Assembly: GCA_032718475.1 (NCBI GenBank)
Contig: JAUCBJ010004710.1
Location: 20,001 to 78,492 of the forward strand
Source of the DNA: Nemertoderma westbladi
Taxonomy: Eukaryota; Xenacoelomorpha; Nemertodermatida; Nemertodermatidae
Length of the DNA: 58,492 nt
Direction of reading: 5' to 3'
This document shows, in pieces, positions 39,497 to 51,685 of the stretch. The number at the start of each line of letters is the position of its first letter. The stretch's first letter is position 1. The notes under the pieces were generated by a model. The model was not told the DNA's origin, ran no database searches, and saw only the letters and a program-made list of their open reading frames with translations. Both the position numbers and the translations under genes were made by a program.

Positions 39497-42400
39497 TTCA
39501 TATCAACCAGTAGGTCTACAGGGGCATATCAATCAGTAGGTCTACAGGAGCATATCAATCAGTAGGTCAACAGGAGCATATCAATCAGTAGGTCTACAAG
39601 AGCATATCAATCAGTAGGTCTACAGGAGCATATCAATCAGTAGGTCTACAGGAGCATATCAATCAGTAGGTCTACAGGAGCATATCAATCAGTAGGTCTA
39701 CAGGAGCATATCAATCAGTAGGTCTACAGGAGCATATCAATCAGTAGGTCTACAGGAGCATATCAATCAGTAGGTCAACAGGAGCATATCAATCAGTAGG
39801 TCTACAGGAGCATATCAATCAGTAGATATACAGGAGCATATCAATCAGTAGGTCTACAGGAGCATATCAATCAGTAGGTCTACAGGAGCATATCAATCAG
39901 TAGGTATACAGGAGCATATCAATCAGTAGGTCTACAGGAGCATATCAATCAGTAGGTCTACAGGAGCATATCAATCAGTAGGTCTACAGGAGCATATCAA
40001 TCAGTAGGTCTACAGGAGCATATCAATCAGTAGGTCTACAGGAGCATATCAATCAGTAGGTCAACAGGAGCATATCAATCAGTAGGTCTACAGGAGCATA
40101 TCAATCAGTAGGTCTACAGGAGCATATCAATCAGTAGGTCTACAGGAGCATATCAATCAGTAGGTCTACAGGAGCATATCAATCAGTAGGTCTACAGGAG
40201 CATATCGATCAGTAGGTCTACAGGAGCACATCAATCAGTAGGTCTACAGGAGCATATCAATCAGTAGGTCTACAGGAGCATATCAATCAGTAGGTCTACA
40301 GGAGCATATCAATCAGTAGGTCTACAGGAGCATATCGATCAGTAGGTCTACAGGAGCACATCAATCAGTAGGTCTACAGGAGCATATCAATCAGTAGGTC
40401 TACAGGAGCATATCAATCAGTAGGTCTACAGGAGCATATCAATCAGTAGATCTACAGGAGCATATCAATCAGTAGGTCTACAGGAGCATATCGATCAGTA
40501 GGTCTACAGGAGCACATCAATCAGTAGGTCTACAGGAGCATATCAATCAGTAGGTCTACAGGAGCATATCAATCAGTAGGTCTACAGGAGCATATCAATC
40601 AGTAGGTTTACAGGAGCATATCAATCAGTAGGTCTACAGGAGCATATAAATCAGTAGGTCTACAGGAGCATATAAATCAGTAGGTCTACAGGAGCATATC
40701 AATCAGTAGGTCTACAGGAGCATATCAATCAGTAGGTCTACAGGAGCATATCAATCAGTAGGTCTACAGGAGCATATCAATCAGTAGGTCTACAGGAGCA
40801 TATCAATCAGTAGGTCTACAGGAGCATATCAATCAGTAGGTCTACAGGAGCATATCAATCAGTAGGTCTACAGGAGCATATCAATCAGTAGGTCTACAGG
40901 AGCATATAAATCAGTAGGTCTACAGGAGCATATAAATCAGTAGGTCTACAAGAGCATATCAATCAGTAGGTCTACAGGAGCATATCAATCAGTAGGTCTA
41001 CAGGAGCATATCAATCAGTAGATATACAGGAGCATATCAATCAGTAGGTCTACAGGAGCATATCAATCAGTAGGTCTACAGGAGCATATCAATCAGTAGG
41101 TCTACAGGAGCATATCAATCACTAGGTCTACAGGAGCATATCAATCAGTAGGTCTACAGGAGCATATCAATCAGTAGGTCTACAGTAGCATATCAATCAG
41201 TAGGTCTACAGGAGCATATCAATCAGTAGGTCTACAGGAGCATATAAATCAGTAGGTCTACAGGAGCATATCAATCAGTAGGTCTACAGGAGCATATCAA
41301 TCAGTAGGTCTACAGGAGCATATCAATCAGTAGGTCTACAGGAGCATATCAATCAGTAGGTCTACAGGAGCATATCAATCAGTAGGTCTACAGGAGCATA
41401 TCAATCAGTAGGTCTACAGGAGCATATCAATCAGTAGGTCTACAGGAGCATATCAATCAGTAGGTCTACAGGAGCATATCAATCAGTAGGTCTACAGGAG
41501 CATATCAATCAGTAGGTCTACAGGAGCATATCAATCAGTAGGTCTACAGGAGCATATCAATCAGTAGGTCTACAGGAGCATATCAAACAGTAGGTCTACA
41601 GGAGCATATCAATCAGTAGGTCTACAGGAGCATATCAATCAGTAGGTCTACAGGAGCATATAAATCAGTAGGTCTACAGGAGCATATCGATCAGTAGGTC
41701 TACAGGAGCATATCAATCAGTAGGTCTACAGGAGCATATCAATCAGTAGGTCTACAGGAGCATATCAATCAGTAGATCTACAGGAGCATATCAATCAGTA
41801 GGTCTACAGGAGCATATCAATCAGTAGATCTACAGGAGCATATCAATCAGTAGGTCTACAGGAGCATATCAATCAGTAGGTCTACAGGAGCATATCAATC
41901 AGTAGATCTACAGGAGCATATCAATCAGTAGGTCTACAGGAGCATATCGATCAGTAGGTCTACAGGAGCATATCAATCAGTAGGTCTACAGGAGCATATC
42001 AATCAGTAGGTCTACAGGAGCATATCAATCAGTAGATCTACAGGAGCATATCGATCAGTAGGTCTACAGGAGCATATCAATCAGTAGGTCTACAGGAGCA
42101 TATCAATCAGTAGGTCTACAGGAGCATATCAATCAGTAGGTCTACAGGAGCATATCAATCAGTAGGTCTACAGGAGCATATCAATCAGTAGGTCTACAGG
42201 AGCATATCGATCAGTAGGTCTACAGGAGCATATCAATCAGTAGGTCTACAGGAGCATATCAATCAGTAGGTCTACAGGAGCATATCAATCAGTAGGTCTA
42301 CAGGAGCATATCAATCAGTAGGTCTACAGGAGCATATCAATCAGTAGATCTACAGGAGCATATCAATCAGTAGGTCTACAGGAGCATATCAATCAGTAGA

Positions 42401-43938
42401 TCTACAGGAGCATATCAATCAGTAGGTCTACAGGAGCATATCAATCAGTAGGTCTACAGGAGCATATCAATCAGTAGGTCTACAGGAGCATATCAATCAG
42501 TAGGTCTACAGGAGCATATCAATCAGTAGATCTACAGGAGCATATCAATCAGTAGGTCTACAGGAGCATATCAATCAGTAGGTCTACAGGAGCATATCAA
42601 TCAGTAGGTCTACAGGAGCATATCAATCAGTAGGTCTACAGGAGCATATCAATCAGTAGGTCTACAGGAGCATATCAATCAGTAGGTCTACAGGAGCATA
42701 TCAATCAGTAGGTCTACAGGAGCATATCAATCAGTAGGTCTACAGGAGCATATCAATCAGTAGGTCTACAGGAGCATATCAATCAGTAGATATACAGGAG
42801 CATATCAATCAGTAGGTCTACAGGAGCATATCAATCAGTAGGTCTACAGGAGCATATCAATCAGTAGGTCTACAGGAGCATATCAATCAGTAGGTCTACA
42901 GGAGCATATCAATCAGTAGGTCTACAGGAGCATATCAATCAGTAGATATACAGGAGCATATCAATCAGTAGGTCTACAGGAGCATATCAATCAGTAGGTC
43001 TACAGGAGCATATCAATCAGTAGGTCTACAGGAGCATATCAATCAGTAGGTCTACAGGAGCATATCAATCAGTAGATATACAGGAGCATATCAATCAGTA
43101 GGTCTACAGGAGCATATCAATCAGTAGGTCTACAGGAGCATATCAATCAGTAGGTCTACAGGAGCATATCAATCAGTAGATATACAGGAGCATATCAATC
43201 AGTAGGTCTACAGGAGCATATCAATCAGTAGGTCTACAGGAGCATATCAATCAGTAGGTCTACAGGAGCATATCAATCAGTAGGTCTACAGGAGCATATC
43301 AATCAGTAGGTCTACAGGAGCATATCAATCAGTAGATATACAGGAGCATATCAATCAGTAGGTCTACAGGAGCATATCAATCAGTAGGTCTACAGGAGCA
43401 TATCAATCAGTAGGTCTACAGGAGCATATCAATCAGTAGGTCTACAGGAGCATATCAATCAGTAGGTATACAAGAGCATATCAATCAGTAGGTCTACAGG
43501 AGCATATCAATCAGTAGGTCTACAGGAGCATATCAATCAGTAGGTCTACAAGAGCATATCAATCAGTAGGTCTACAGGAGCATATCAATCAGTAGGTCTA
43601 CAGGAGCATATCAATCAGTAGGTATACAAGAGCATATCAATCAGTAGGTCTACAGGAGCATATCAATCAGTAGGTCTACAGGAGCATATCAATCAGTAGG
43701 TCTACAGGAGCATATCAATCAGTAGGTCTACAGGGGCATATCAATCAGTAGGTCTACAGGAGCATATCAATCAGTAGGTCTACAGGAGCATATCAATCAG
43801 TAGGTCTACAGGAGCATATCGATCAGTAGGTCTACAGGAGCATATCAATCAGTAGGTCTACAGGAGCATATCAATCAGTAGGTCTACAGGAGCATATCAA
43901 TCAGTAGGTTTACAGGAGCATATCAATCAGTAGGTTTA
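39497..43938. repeat. 26-bp array, about 171 units
   Basis: The unit is CATATCAATCAGTAGG followed by TCTACAGGAG. The array starts with a diverged ACCAGTAGG unit and ends at a TTTACGACATAAATG junction. Variants are single substitutions (AGATCTAC, GGTATAC, ATCGATC, ATAAATC, CACATC) that recur in clusters, implying block duplication. The units contain TAG in several frames and no long ORF, so it is non-coding. Confidence 0.97.
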
Positions 43939-44061
43939 CGACATAAATGAATGCAAAAGCAAGGCAGCAAAAATCAATAAATGTAAGATTTATTGCGGAT
44001 ATTTCTATAAAATGTGAAATGTATGTTGTGTATGTATGTATGTATGTGAAATGTCTATGTA

Positions 44062-44935
44062 AAATGAATGCATTTGTGTTGCGATTTCTCACCCTCCCAA
44101 ATGGTGTGTAATATGGATGCATTTGTGTTGAGATTTCTCACCCTCCCAAATGGTGTGTAATATGGATGCATTTGTGTTGAGATTTCTCACCCTCCCAAAT
44201 GGTGTGTAATATGGATGCATTTGTGTTGAGATTTCTCACCCTCCCAAATGGTGTGTAATATGGATGCATTTGTGTTGAGATTTCTAACCCTCCCAAATGG
44301 TGTGTAATATGGATGCATTTGTGTTGAGATTTCTAACCCTCCCAAATGGTGTGTAATATGGATGCATTTGTGGTGAGATTTCTAACCCTCCCAAATGGTG
44401 TGTAATATGGATGCATTTGTGTTGAGATTTCTCACCCTCCTAAATGGTGTGTAATATGGATGCATTTGTGTTGAGATTTCTCACCCTCCCAAATGGTGTG
44501 TAATATGGATGCATTTGTGTTGAGATTTCTAACCCTCCCAAATGGTGTGTAATATGGATGCATTTGTGTTGAGATTTCTAACCCTCCCAAATGGTGTGTA
44601 ATATGGATGCATTTGTGTTGAGATTTCTCACCCTCCTAAATGGTGTGTAATATGGATGCATTTGTGTTGAGATTTCTCACCCTCCTAAATGGTGTATAAT
44701 ATGGATGCATTTGTGTTGAGATTTCTCACCCTCCCAAATGGTGTGTAATATGGATGCATTTGTGTTGAGATTTCTCACCCTCCTAAATGGTGTGTAATAT
44801 GGATGCATTTGTGTTGAGATTTCTCACCCTCCCAAATGGTGTATAATATGGATGCATTTGTGTTGAGATTTCTAACCCTCGAAAATGGTGTGTAATATGG
44901 ATGCATTTGTGTTGAGATTTCTCACCCTCCCGAAT
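44062..44935. repeat. 49-bp array, about 18 units
   Basis: The unit includes AATGGTGTGTAATATGGATG, CATTTGTGTTGAGATTTCT and CACCCTCCC or AACCCTCCC. The last unit ends in CCTCCCGAATTTTC. A single related word, TTTCTCACCCTCCCA, occurs at about 36206-36220, near the paralogous repeat at 36290. Confidence 0.95.
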
Positions 44936-46164
44936 TTTCTAAGCCCCTACTCCTACCTCCATGGAGTTAATAATAAATAAATAATAATAAAATTTTTTAT
45001 TTTCCAAACTCCGATTAATATTAAATTAAAAGGAGGCAGCATGGCAGGGAGACCCACCTTTGCTGATGGTTGGGGGAAATAAGCGTTGGATACCGCACCG
45101 CCATCTGATGGGACACTCTACTGTAAATTTACTGTAATAATTACCGGTACATTACTAATAGCACAATTAATAGTGTTAACCCCCCCTCCCCCCTCCCCCA
45201 CCCCCAGTTAAATAATTTTTCTATATTCGAATAAATTATAGCTTGTAAAAAGTTTTTTCTTAAATAATAATAAATTCTTAACAACACAAATTACAAAACG
45301 AGTTAAATATTGTTGGTTACCTCTATTTCATAGCAATATAAATAATTTTTGGTTTAATAAACATCAGCTGTTTTGCTTCCTAATTTTCCTTTGCAAGATC
45401 AATAAAAAGAAATGCATAATCTCAACAGGGGTTCAACACATTTACTGGATAAGTTTAACTAAGTTCTTAGATATAGGCAAATTACGTAATGATGCTTATT
45501 CACTTTATATATTATACATACAACTCAGATACGAATGAGATGCTGCAGGCAGACCTTCTTGATTTTACAGATGACAGGTTGATACGTCTCTTAGGTGTTC
45601 TTTTGGGAAGGGTTTCAAATTCAAATATTTTTATATATTTGGAATCCTTGCACGGCCAGCTTTCCACTAGTACCAACAAATCACTATAAGGTTGAAGAAT
45701 AATTGCGGTGCAACTATGGTGAAATATCACCGGAGACTATTGTTAAACGCTTGTAGCTAAAGATTGAAAGCGAAAATATAAATTCTGCCTCACCAACTAA
45801 GGAGGGTGCGGGGCGAGTTAAAACTGCAAGCCATCAGCAAACGATTATAATTATACCATTAAAAAAAAATAATAACATACAAACCTAAAACAATACAACC
45901 CTAATACAGTGCTATGGGATCCTGATGCTTTATTGGTGAGGTGACCGGTGTTGAGCCTAAAGGACCATTTATATTCGGGTGTACGACAGCTGTACGAAGT
46001 CGGATACGGTAAGTTTATAGTCTACGGATACAGTTCGTGGGGCCTTCGCGCAGCACGAGGCTTAGTTATGAGATACATATTAATATTGAGCGATTCTACC
46101 GTATCGCAACTCTTTTAACCAAACAACAGGAAATCAGAGTGAGGGGAAAACGACAGAACGACAG
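44936..46164. other. AT-rich unique spacer, no gene recognised
   Basis: It contains AT-rich low-complexity sequence at 44960-45010, a C-rich tract at 45180-45208, the dispersed repeat at 45285-45440, and short unrecognised open frames (for example 45489-45689). No splice-supported or domain-bearing ORF was found. Confidence 0.5.
45285..45440. repeat. Dispersed repeat, copy 2 (pairs with 36290-36480)
   Basis: It matches the ordered words listed for 36290-36480, with small indels (TTGGTTACCT, GCAATATAAATAATT, AATAAACATCA, CAAGATCAATAAA). It lies in the spacer between the 49-bp and 65-bp arrays. Confidence 0.55.
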
Positions 46165-49100
46165 ATACACCGATTGAGTTAGTGGTACCTGTATGCTAAG
46201 CTCGCTTACTTTCGTGGCTCGCCCCACAGACACACCGATTGAGTTAGTGGTACCTGTATGCTAAGCTCGCTTACTTTCGTGGCTCGCCCCACAGACACAC
46301 CGATTGAGTTAGTGGTACCTGTATGCTAAGCTCGCTTACTTTCGTGGCTCGCCCCACAGACACACCGATTGAGTTAGTGGTACCTGTATGCTAAGCTCGC
46401 TTACTTTCGTGGCTCGCCCCACAGACACACCGATTGAGTTAGTGGTACCTGTATGCTAAGCTCGCTTACTTTCGTGGCTCGCCCCACAGACACACCGATT
46501 GAGTTAGTGGTACCTGTATGCTAAGCTCGCTTACTTTCGTGGCTCGCCCCACAGACACACCGATTGAGTTAGTGGTACCTGTATGCTAAGCTCGCTTACT
46601 TTCGTGGCTCGCCCCACAGACACACCGATTGAGTTAGTGGTACCTGTATGCTAAGCTCGCTTACTTTCGTGGCTCGCCCCACAGACACACCGATTGAGTT
46701 AGTGGTACCTGTATGCTAAGCTCGCTTACTTTCGTGGCTCGCCCCACAGACACACCGATTGAGTTAGTGGTACCTGTATGCTAAGCTCGCTTACTTTCGT
46801 GGCTCGCCCCACAGACACACCGATTGAGTTAGTGGTACCTGTATGCTAAGCTCGCTTACTTTCGTGGCTCGCCCCACAGACACACCGATTGAGTTAGTGG
46901 TACCTGTATGCTAAGCTCGCTTACTTTCGTGGCTCGCCCCACAGACACACCGATTGAGTTAGTGGTACCTGTATGCTAACCTCGCTTACTTTCGCGGCTC
47001 ACCCCACAGACACACCGATTGAGTTAGTGGTACCTGTATGCTAAGCTCGCTTACTTTCGTGGCTCGCCCCACAGACACACCGATTGAGTTAGTGGCACCT
47101 GTATGCTAAGCTCGCTTACTTTCGTGGCTCGCCCCACAGACACACCGATTGAGTTAGTGGTACCTGTATGCTAAGCTCGCTTACTTTCGTGGCTCGCCCC
47201 ACAGACACACCGATTGAGTTAGTGGTACCTGTATGCTAAGCTCGCTTACTTTCGTGGCTCGCCCCACAGACACACCGATTGAGTTAGTGGTACCTGTATG
47301 CTAAGCTCGCTTACTTTCGTGGCTCGCCCCACAGACACACCGATTGAGTTAGTGGTACCTGTATGCTAAGCTCGCTTACTTTCGCGGCTCACCCCACAGA
47401 CACACCGATTGAGTTAGTGGTACATGTATGCTAAGCTCGCTTACTTTCGTGGCTCGCCCCACAGACACACCGATTGAGTTAGTGGTACCTGTATGCTAAC
47501 CTCGCTTACTTTCGCGGCTCACCCCACAGACACACCGATTGAGTTAGTGGTACCTGTATGCTAAGCTCGCTTACTTTCGTGGCTCGACCCACAGACACAC
47601 CGATTGAGTTAGTGGTACCTGTATGCTAACCTCGCTTACTTTCGTGGCTCGCCCCACAGACACACCGATTGAGTTAGTGGTACCTGTATGCTAACCTCGC
47701 TTACTTTCGTGGCTCGCCCCACAGACACACCGATTGAGTTAGTGGTACCTGTATGCTAACCTCGCTTACTTTCGTCGCTCGCCCCACAGACACACCGATT
47801 GAGTTAGTGGTACCTGTATGCTAAGCTCGCTTACTTTCGTGGCTCGCCCCACAGACACACCGATTGAGTTAGTGGTACCTGTATGCTAAGCTCGCTTACT
47901 TTCGTGGCTCGCCCCACAGACACACCGATTGAGTTAGTGGTACCTGTATGCTAAGCTCGCTTACTTTCGTGGCTCGCCCCACAGACACACCGATTGAGTT
48001 AGTGGTACCTGTATGCTAAGCTCGCTTACTTTCGCGGCTCACCCCACAGACACACCGATTGAGTTAGTGGTACATGTATGCTAAGCTCGCTTACTTTCGT
48101 GGCTCGCCCCACAGACACACCGATTGAGTTAGTGGTACCTGTATGCTAAGCTCGCTTACTTTCGTGGCTCGCCCCACAGACACACCGATTGAGTTAGTGG
48201 TACCTGTATGCTAACCTCGCTTACTTTCGCGGCTCACCCCACAGACACACCGATTGAGTTAGTGGTACCTGTATGCTAAGCTCGCTTACTTTCGTGGCTC
48301 GACCCACAGACACACCGATTGAGTTAGTGGTACCTGTATGCTAACCTCGCTTACTTTCGTGGCTCGCCCCACAGACACACCGATTGAGTTAGTGGTACCT
48401 GTATGCTAACCTCGCTTACTTTCGTGGCTCGCCCCACAGACACACCGATTGAGTTAGTGGTACCTGTATGCTAACCTCGCTTACTTTCGTCGCTCGCCCC
48501 ACACACCGATTGAGTTAGTGGTACCTGTATGCTAAGCTCGCTTACTTTCGTGGCTCGCCCCACAGACACACCGATTGAGTTAGTGGTACCTGTATGCTAA
48601 GCTCGCTTACTTTCGTGGCTCGCCCCACAGACACACCGATTGAGTTAGTGGTACCTGTATGCTAAGCTCGCTTACTTTCGTGGCTCGCCCCACAGACACA
48701 CCGATTGAGTTAGTGGTACCTGTATGCTAAGCTCCCTTACTTTCGTGGCTCGCCCCACAGACACACCGATTGAGTTAGTGGTACCTGTATGCTAAGCTCG
48801 CTTACTTTCGCGGCTCACCCCACAGACACACCGATTGAGTTAGTGGTACATGTATGCTAAGCTCGCTTACTTTCGTGGCTCGCCCCACAGACACACCGAT
48901 TGAGTTAGTGGTACCTGTATGCTAAGCTCGCTTACTTTCGTGGCTCGCCCCACAGACACACCGATTGAGTTAGTGGTACCTGTATGCTAACCTCGCTTAC
49001 TTTCGCGGCTCACCCCACAGACACACCGATTGAGTTAGTGGTACCTGTATGCTAAGCTCGCTTACTTTCGTGGCTCGACCCACAGACACACCGATTGAGT

Positions 49101-49596
49101 TAGTGGTACCTGTATGCTAACCTCGCTTACTTTCGTGGCTCGCCCCACAGACACACCGATTGAGTTAGTGGTACCTGTATGCTAACCTCGCTTACTTTCG
49201 TGGCTCGCCCCACAGACACACCGATTGAGTTAGTGGTACCTGTATGCTAACCTCGCTTACTTTCGTCGCTCGCCCCACACACCGATTGAGTTAGTGGTAC
49301 CTGTATGCTAAGCTCGCTTACTTTCGTGGCTCGCCCCACAGACACACCGATTGAGTTAGTGGTACCTGTATGCTAACCTCGCTTACTTTCGTGGCTCGCC
49401 CCACAGACACACCGATTGAGTTAGTGGTACCTGTATGCTAACCTCGCTTACTTTCGTCGCTCGCCCCACACACCGATTGAGTTAGTGGTACCTGTATGCT
49501 AAGCTCGCTTACTTTCGTGGCTCGCCCCACAGACACACCGATTGAGTCAGTGGTACCTGTATGCTAAGCTCGCTTACTTTCGCGGCTCACCCCACG
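46165..49596. repeat. 65-bp array, about 53 units, with higher-order pattern
   Basis: The unit contains CACACCGATTGAGTTAGTGG, TACCTGTATGCTAAGCTCGC and TTACTTTCGTGGCTCGCCCC. The left part (46165-46960) is nearly invariant. From about 46970, variant units (CTAACCTCGC, CGCGGCTCACC, TACATGTATG, CTCGACCC, CGTCGCTCG) recur in a fixed order. The TACATGTATG variant is at 47421, 48071 and 48847, which are 650 and 776 bp apart. Some units lose 4 bp (CCCCACACACCG). It is non-coding. Confidence 0.96.
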
Positions 49597-49734
49597 GTTT
49601 AAATAAGTATCATGTATATAAAATATCTATATAAGTAATTTGGTGTCGTTTCTATTTGTCTATTACTCTATAATCCCTTAGATGGCCCTAGTCGCAGAAA
49701 TTAATTAATAAAAGCCCTTTCGCCCTTTCGATAG
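49597..49734. other. Short AT-rich spacer
   Basis: This unique AT-rich sequence lies between the 65-bp array and the RTE-like fragment. No feature was recognised. Confidence 0.6.
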
Positions 49735-51055
49735 TACCAGGCAGTAAAAACTCCAAAAACCTACTCCTATTACTGGTCAGTGGTCATTATAACCCACCCT
49801 GTGGAATGGCAAACCAGGGTGTGGTATTTGCCCCGAGAGCTGACTCGGCAAAAAAGCACCCCCCAACCCCCACTATGGATTACATTAGCAATGCGGAGGT
49901 CCGGCCACTAGAGGCCAGTGGAATTACCGGACACAATCGGCCTCACAGGCGTCAGTTAACTCCTGACCGGCTGCCTGTCTCACCCCCTACTGGAGAGAGA
50001 GCAGCCAACAATTCTTTGAGTCCCTTTCCTGATGACCTTTCTGGCCCAAACCCTGGGTCACCAGGAAGGCCAGATTGTGATGGGGAGAGGGATTCTGGAG
50101 TTGGAGGCTACTCTCATGTTCCACCCCGACCAACAGAGCCATTGGTGAATCTGAGGCAAGTCACTAGACTAGCCTCAGTAAACACCCTAACACTCGGGTC
50201 CCCAATGCGACAAGGTGAGCTGACTGCCTTGGCAGATAAGCTTTCTCTTAGCGCAGTGGGTGTTCAAGAGCACCGAATGCAGACTGGACAGACTGATGAG
50301 GTTCTGATTAAGGACATTGGGGGCGGTTGGCGACTCGCCCTCGCGTCAGCAGATGATAGTGGCAATGGTGGAATTGGTCTATTGATGAATCCAACTGCAC
50401 ATGCAGCATTGGACAAAATAGACCAAATCTCTAACCGCATCATCCGTTGCCACTTCTCATGTTCTGGAAGACTGCCTAAGAAGTTTCCTAAGGTGGTTCT
50501 GATTGTGTGCTACTCTCCAACTAGTGTTGCCCCTGTAGAGGAGGTGGAAAATTTCTACCACAATCTACAAGCAGCTACTGATGGAGTGGATCAGCATGCA
50601 TTCTTAACATTCCTGGGAGACTTTAATGCAAGTCTGCATCAATCACCTACATCGCCCTGGGTCTATAGCAATAGTGTTAACCGAAATGCTGTCCATCTTC
50701 AGGATTTTATCTCTGGAAATGGATTGTTTTCGGCTGGAACCCAGTTCAAGAAGCGAACTGGAAAGCTATGGACTCATAGTGGACCCAGTGGTCACAAGTC
50801 CCAGATAGACCATATTCTGTTTCGTAGGAAATACAGGAGCTCTATACAAGACTGTAATGCATTTACACTTCGACCCTTCTCCAGTGATCACCGCCTTATT
50901 GTGGCCAAGGTAAGACTTAGTCTGCGTGCTAGCAGAACAACGAAATCTGCCTTGCCGCGGCATGACTGATCCTCTCTGTTGCAACAGCCAAGTGTGAGAT
51001 CCAGCTTCACACTACAGCTGAGCCTCAGGTATGAGGCTTGTTAGCTTATTCAATC
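49735..51055 (+). mobile_element. RTE-like LINE 5' fragment with endonuclease ORF
   Basis: This plus-strand fragment contains a short leader, the ORF at 49806-50969, and about 85 further bases that continue the protein after an in-frame TGA (LLQQPSVRSSFTLQLS, RYEA). The RT half is absent: the sequence stops matching RTE near 51055, where the BEL/Pao leader seems to begin. The similar fragment at 38165-39400 lies next to the RT-bearing family B insertions, so this may be the 5' half of that family. That link is inferred. Confidence 0.7.
49806..50969 (+). CDS. RTE-like endonuclease domain ORF (no RT)
   Basis: The product is 387 residues. The first 120 or so are Pro- and Ser-rich without a recognised domain. 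An APE-type endonuclease follows: LASVNTLTLGS near 125, VGVQEHRMQ with the catalytic Glu near 153, FLGDFNASLHQ near 270, a KRTGKLWTHSGP segment near 318, and SSDHRLIVAK with the catalytic Asp-His near 369. This nuclease nicks target DNA to prime reverse transcription. The ORF ends at a TGA where family members have a Trp codon, and no RT follows, so it is probably defective. The first ATG of the open frame was taken as the start. Confidence 0.78.
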   Translation: MANQGVVFAPRADSAKKHPPTPTMDYISNAEVRPLEASGITGHNRPHRRQLTPDRLPVSPPTGERAANNSLSPFPDDLSGPNPGSPGRPDCDGERDSGVGGYSHVPPRPTEPLVNLRQVTRLASVNTLTLGSPMRQGELTALADKLSLSAVGVQEHRMQTGQTDEVLIKDIGGGWRLALASADDSGNGGIGLLMNPTAHAALDKIDQISNRIIRCHFSCSGRLPKKFPKVVLIVCYSPTSVAPVEEVENFYHNLQAATDGVDQHAFLTFLGDFNASLHQSPTSPWVYSNSVNRNAVHLQDFISGNGLFSAGTQFKKRTGKLWTHSGPSGHKSQIDHILFRRKYRSSIQDCNAFTLRPFSSDHRLIVAKVRLSLRASRTTKSALPRHD

Positions 51056-51685
51056 CCGCCAACACCCCATAAAGTTATAAGCCGATAAGCAATATTGGGA
51101 GCCACGAGATTGGGCAATTAACCAACTCGTGCCATCCCAATAAGAGTGGGAAGGAAGCACACAATAGAGGGTCAGGGGCCAAACCCCCTAACCCAGGGAG
51201 AACAGGTGGAGTGAACGGGAACACTCCACGGGGCGCCAACAAGGGTAACAACCAATCAGAGGGGGGCAAGGCATCGATTGAGTAGCAGTAAGGCCACCGT
51301 GCAATATAACCAATAACCTATTAATCAGTGATTCAGTTATCTCAGTGCAGCAGTGCTAGCGTAGGTTGGTAGTCAATTAGTTTAGTTAGGGGATCACGGG
51401 ACTTTAGTTACCGTATCCCGCCTTGTACACATTATATCTATATCTATATCCTATGCCCTATTATTATTATACACCGAACTTCAGAACTCAGTTACTTTCT
51501 TTCATCCTTATACACGGCGGGGACGCGTGGACTAAATTACCACACCGGATAAATCGGGATCCCTCCTGGATCCCGTCACAGTAACTAAAACCCAAACCAC
51601 CTACTAGTAACTAAAAGTGGAGGAAGAAGCCCCAGTTGAACAAGAACTGCACCCTAGCTAGCCGAACCATCAGCCACCAGACGAG
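51056..51685 (+). other. BEL/Pao 5' leader or LTR candidate
   Basis: This non-coding sequence lies between the RTE fragment and the first BEL/Pao ORF. It has G/C-rich blocks, a pyrimidine-rich stretch (51420-51510) with TATATCTATATC, and no long ORF. A 5' LTR and primer-binding site should lie here. I could not set LTR borders because the 3' LTR is outside the window. Confidence 0.4.

Noticed and set aside
44062-44935. Telomere-like CTAACCCTCC words in the 49-bp array
   Set aside because: They occur once per 49 bp and alternate with CTCACCCTCC. There is no short telomeric period.
45489-45730. Short open frames on both strands near 45.5-45.7 kb
   Set aside because: No recognised domain, no splice context and about the length expected by chance. 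A DFTDD string is too weak to call RT.
46165-49596. CRISPR array
   Set aside because: Units are directly adjacent with no unique spacers. The same holds for the 26-, 44- and 49-bp arrays, and the context is eukaryotic.
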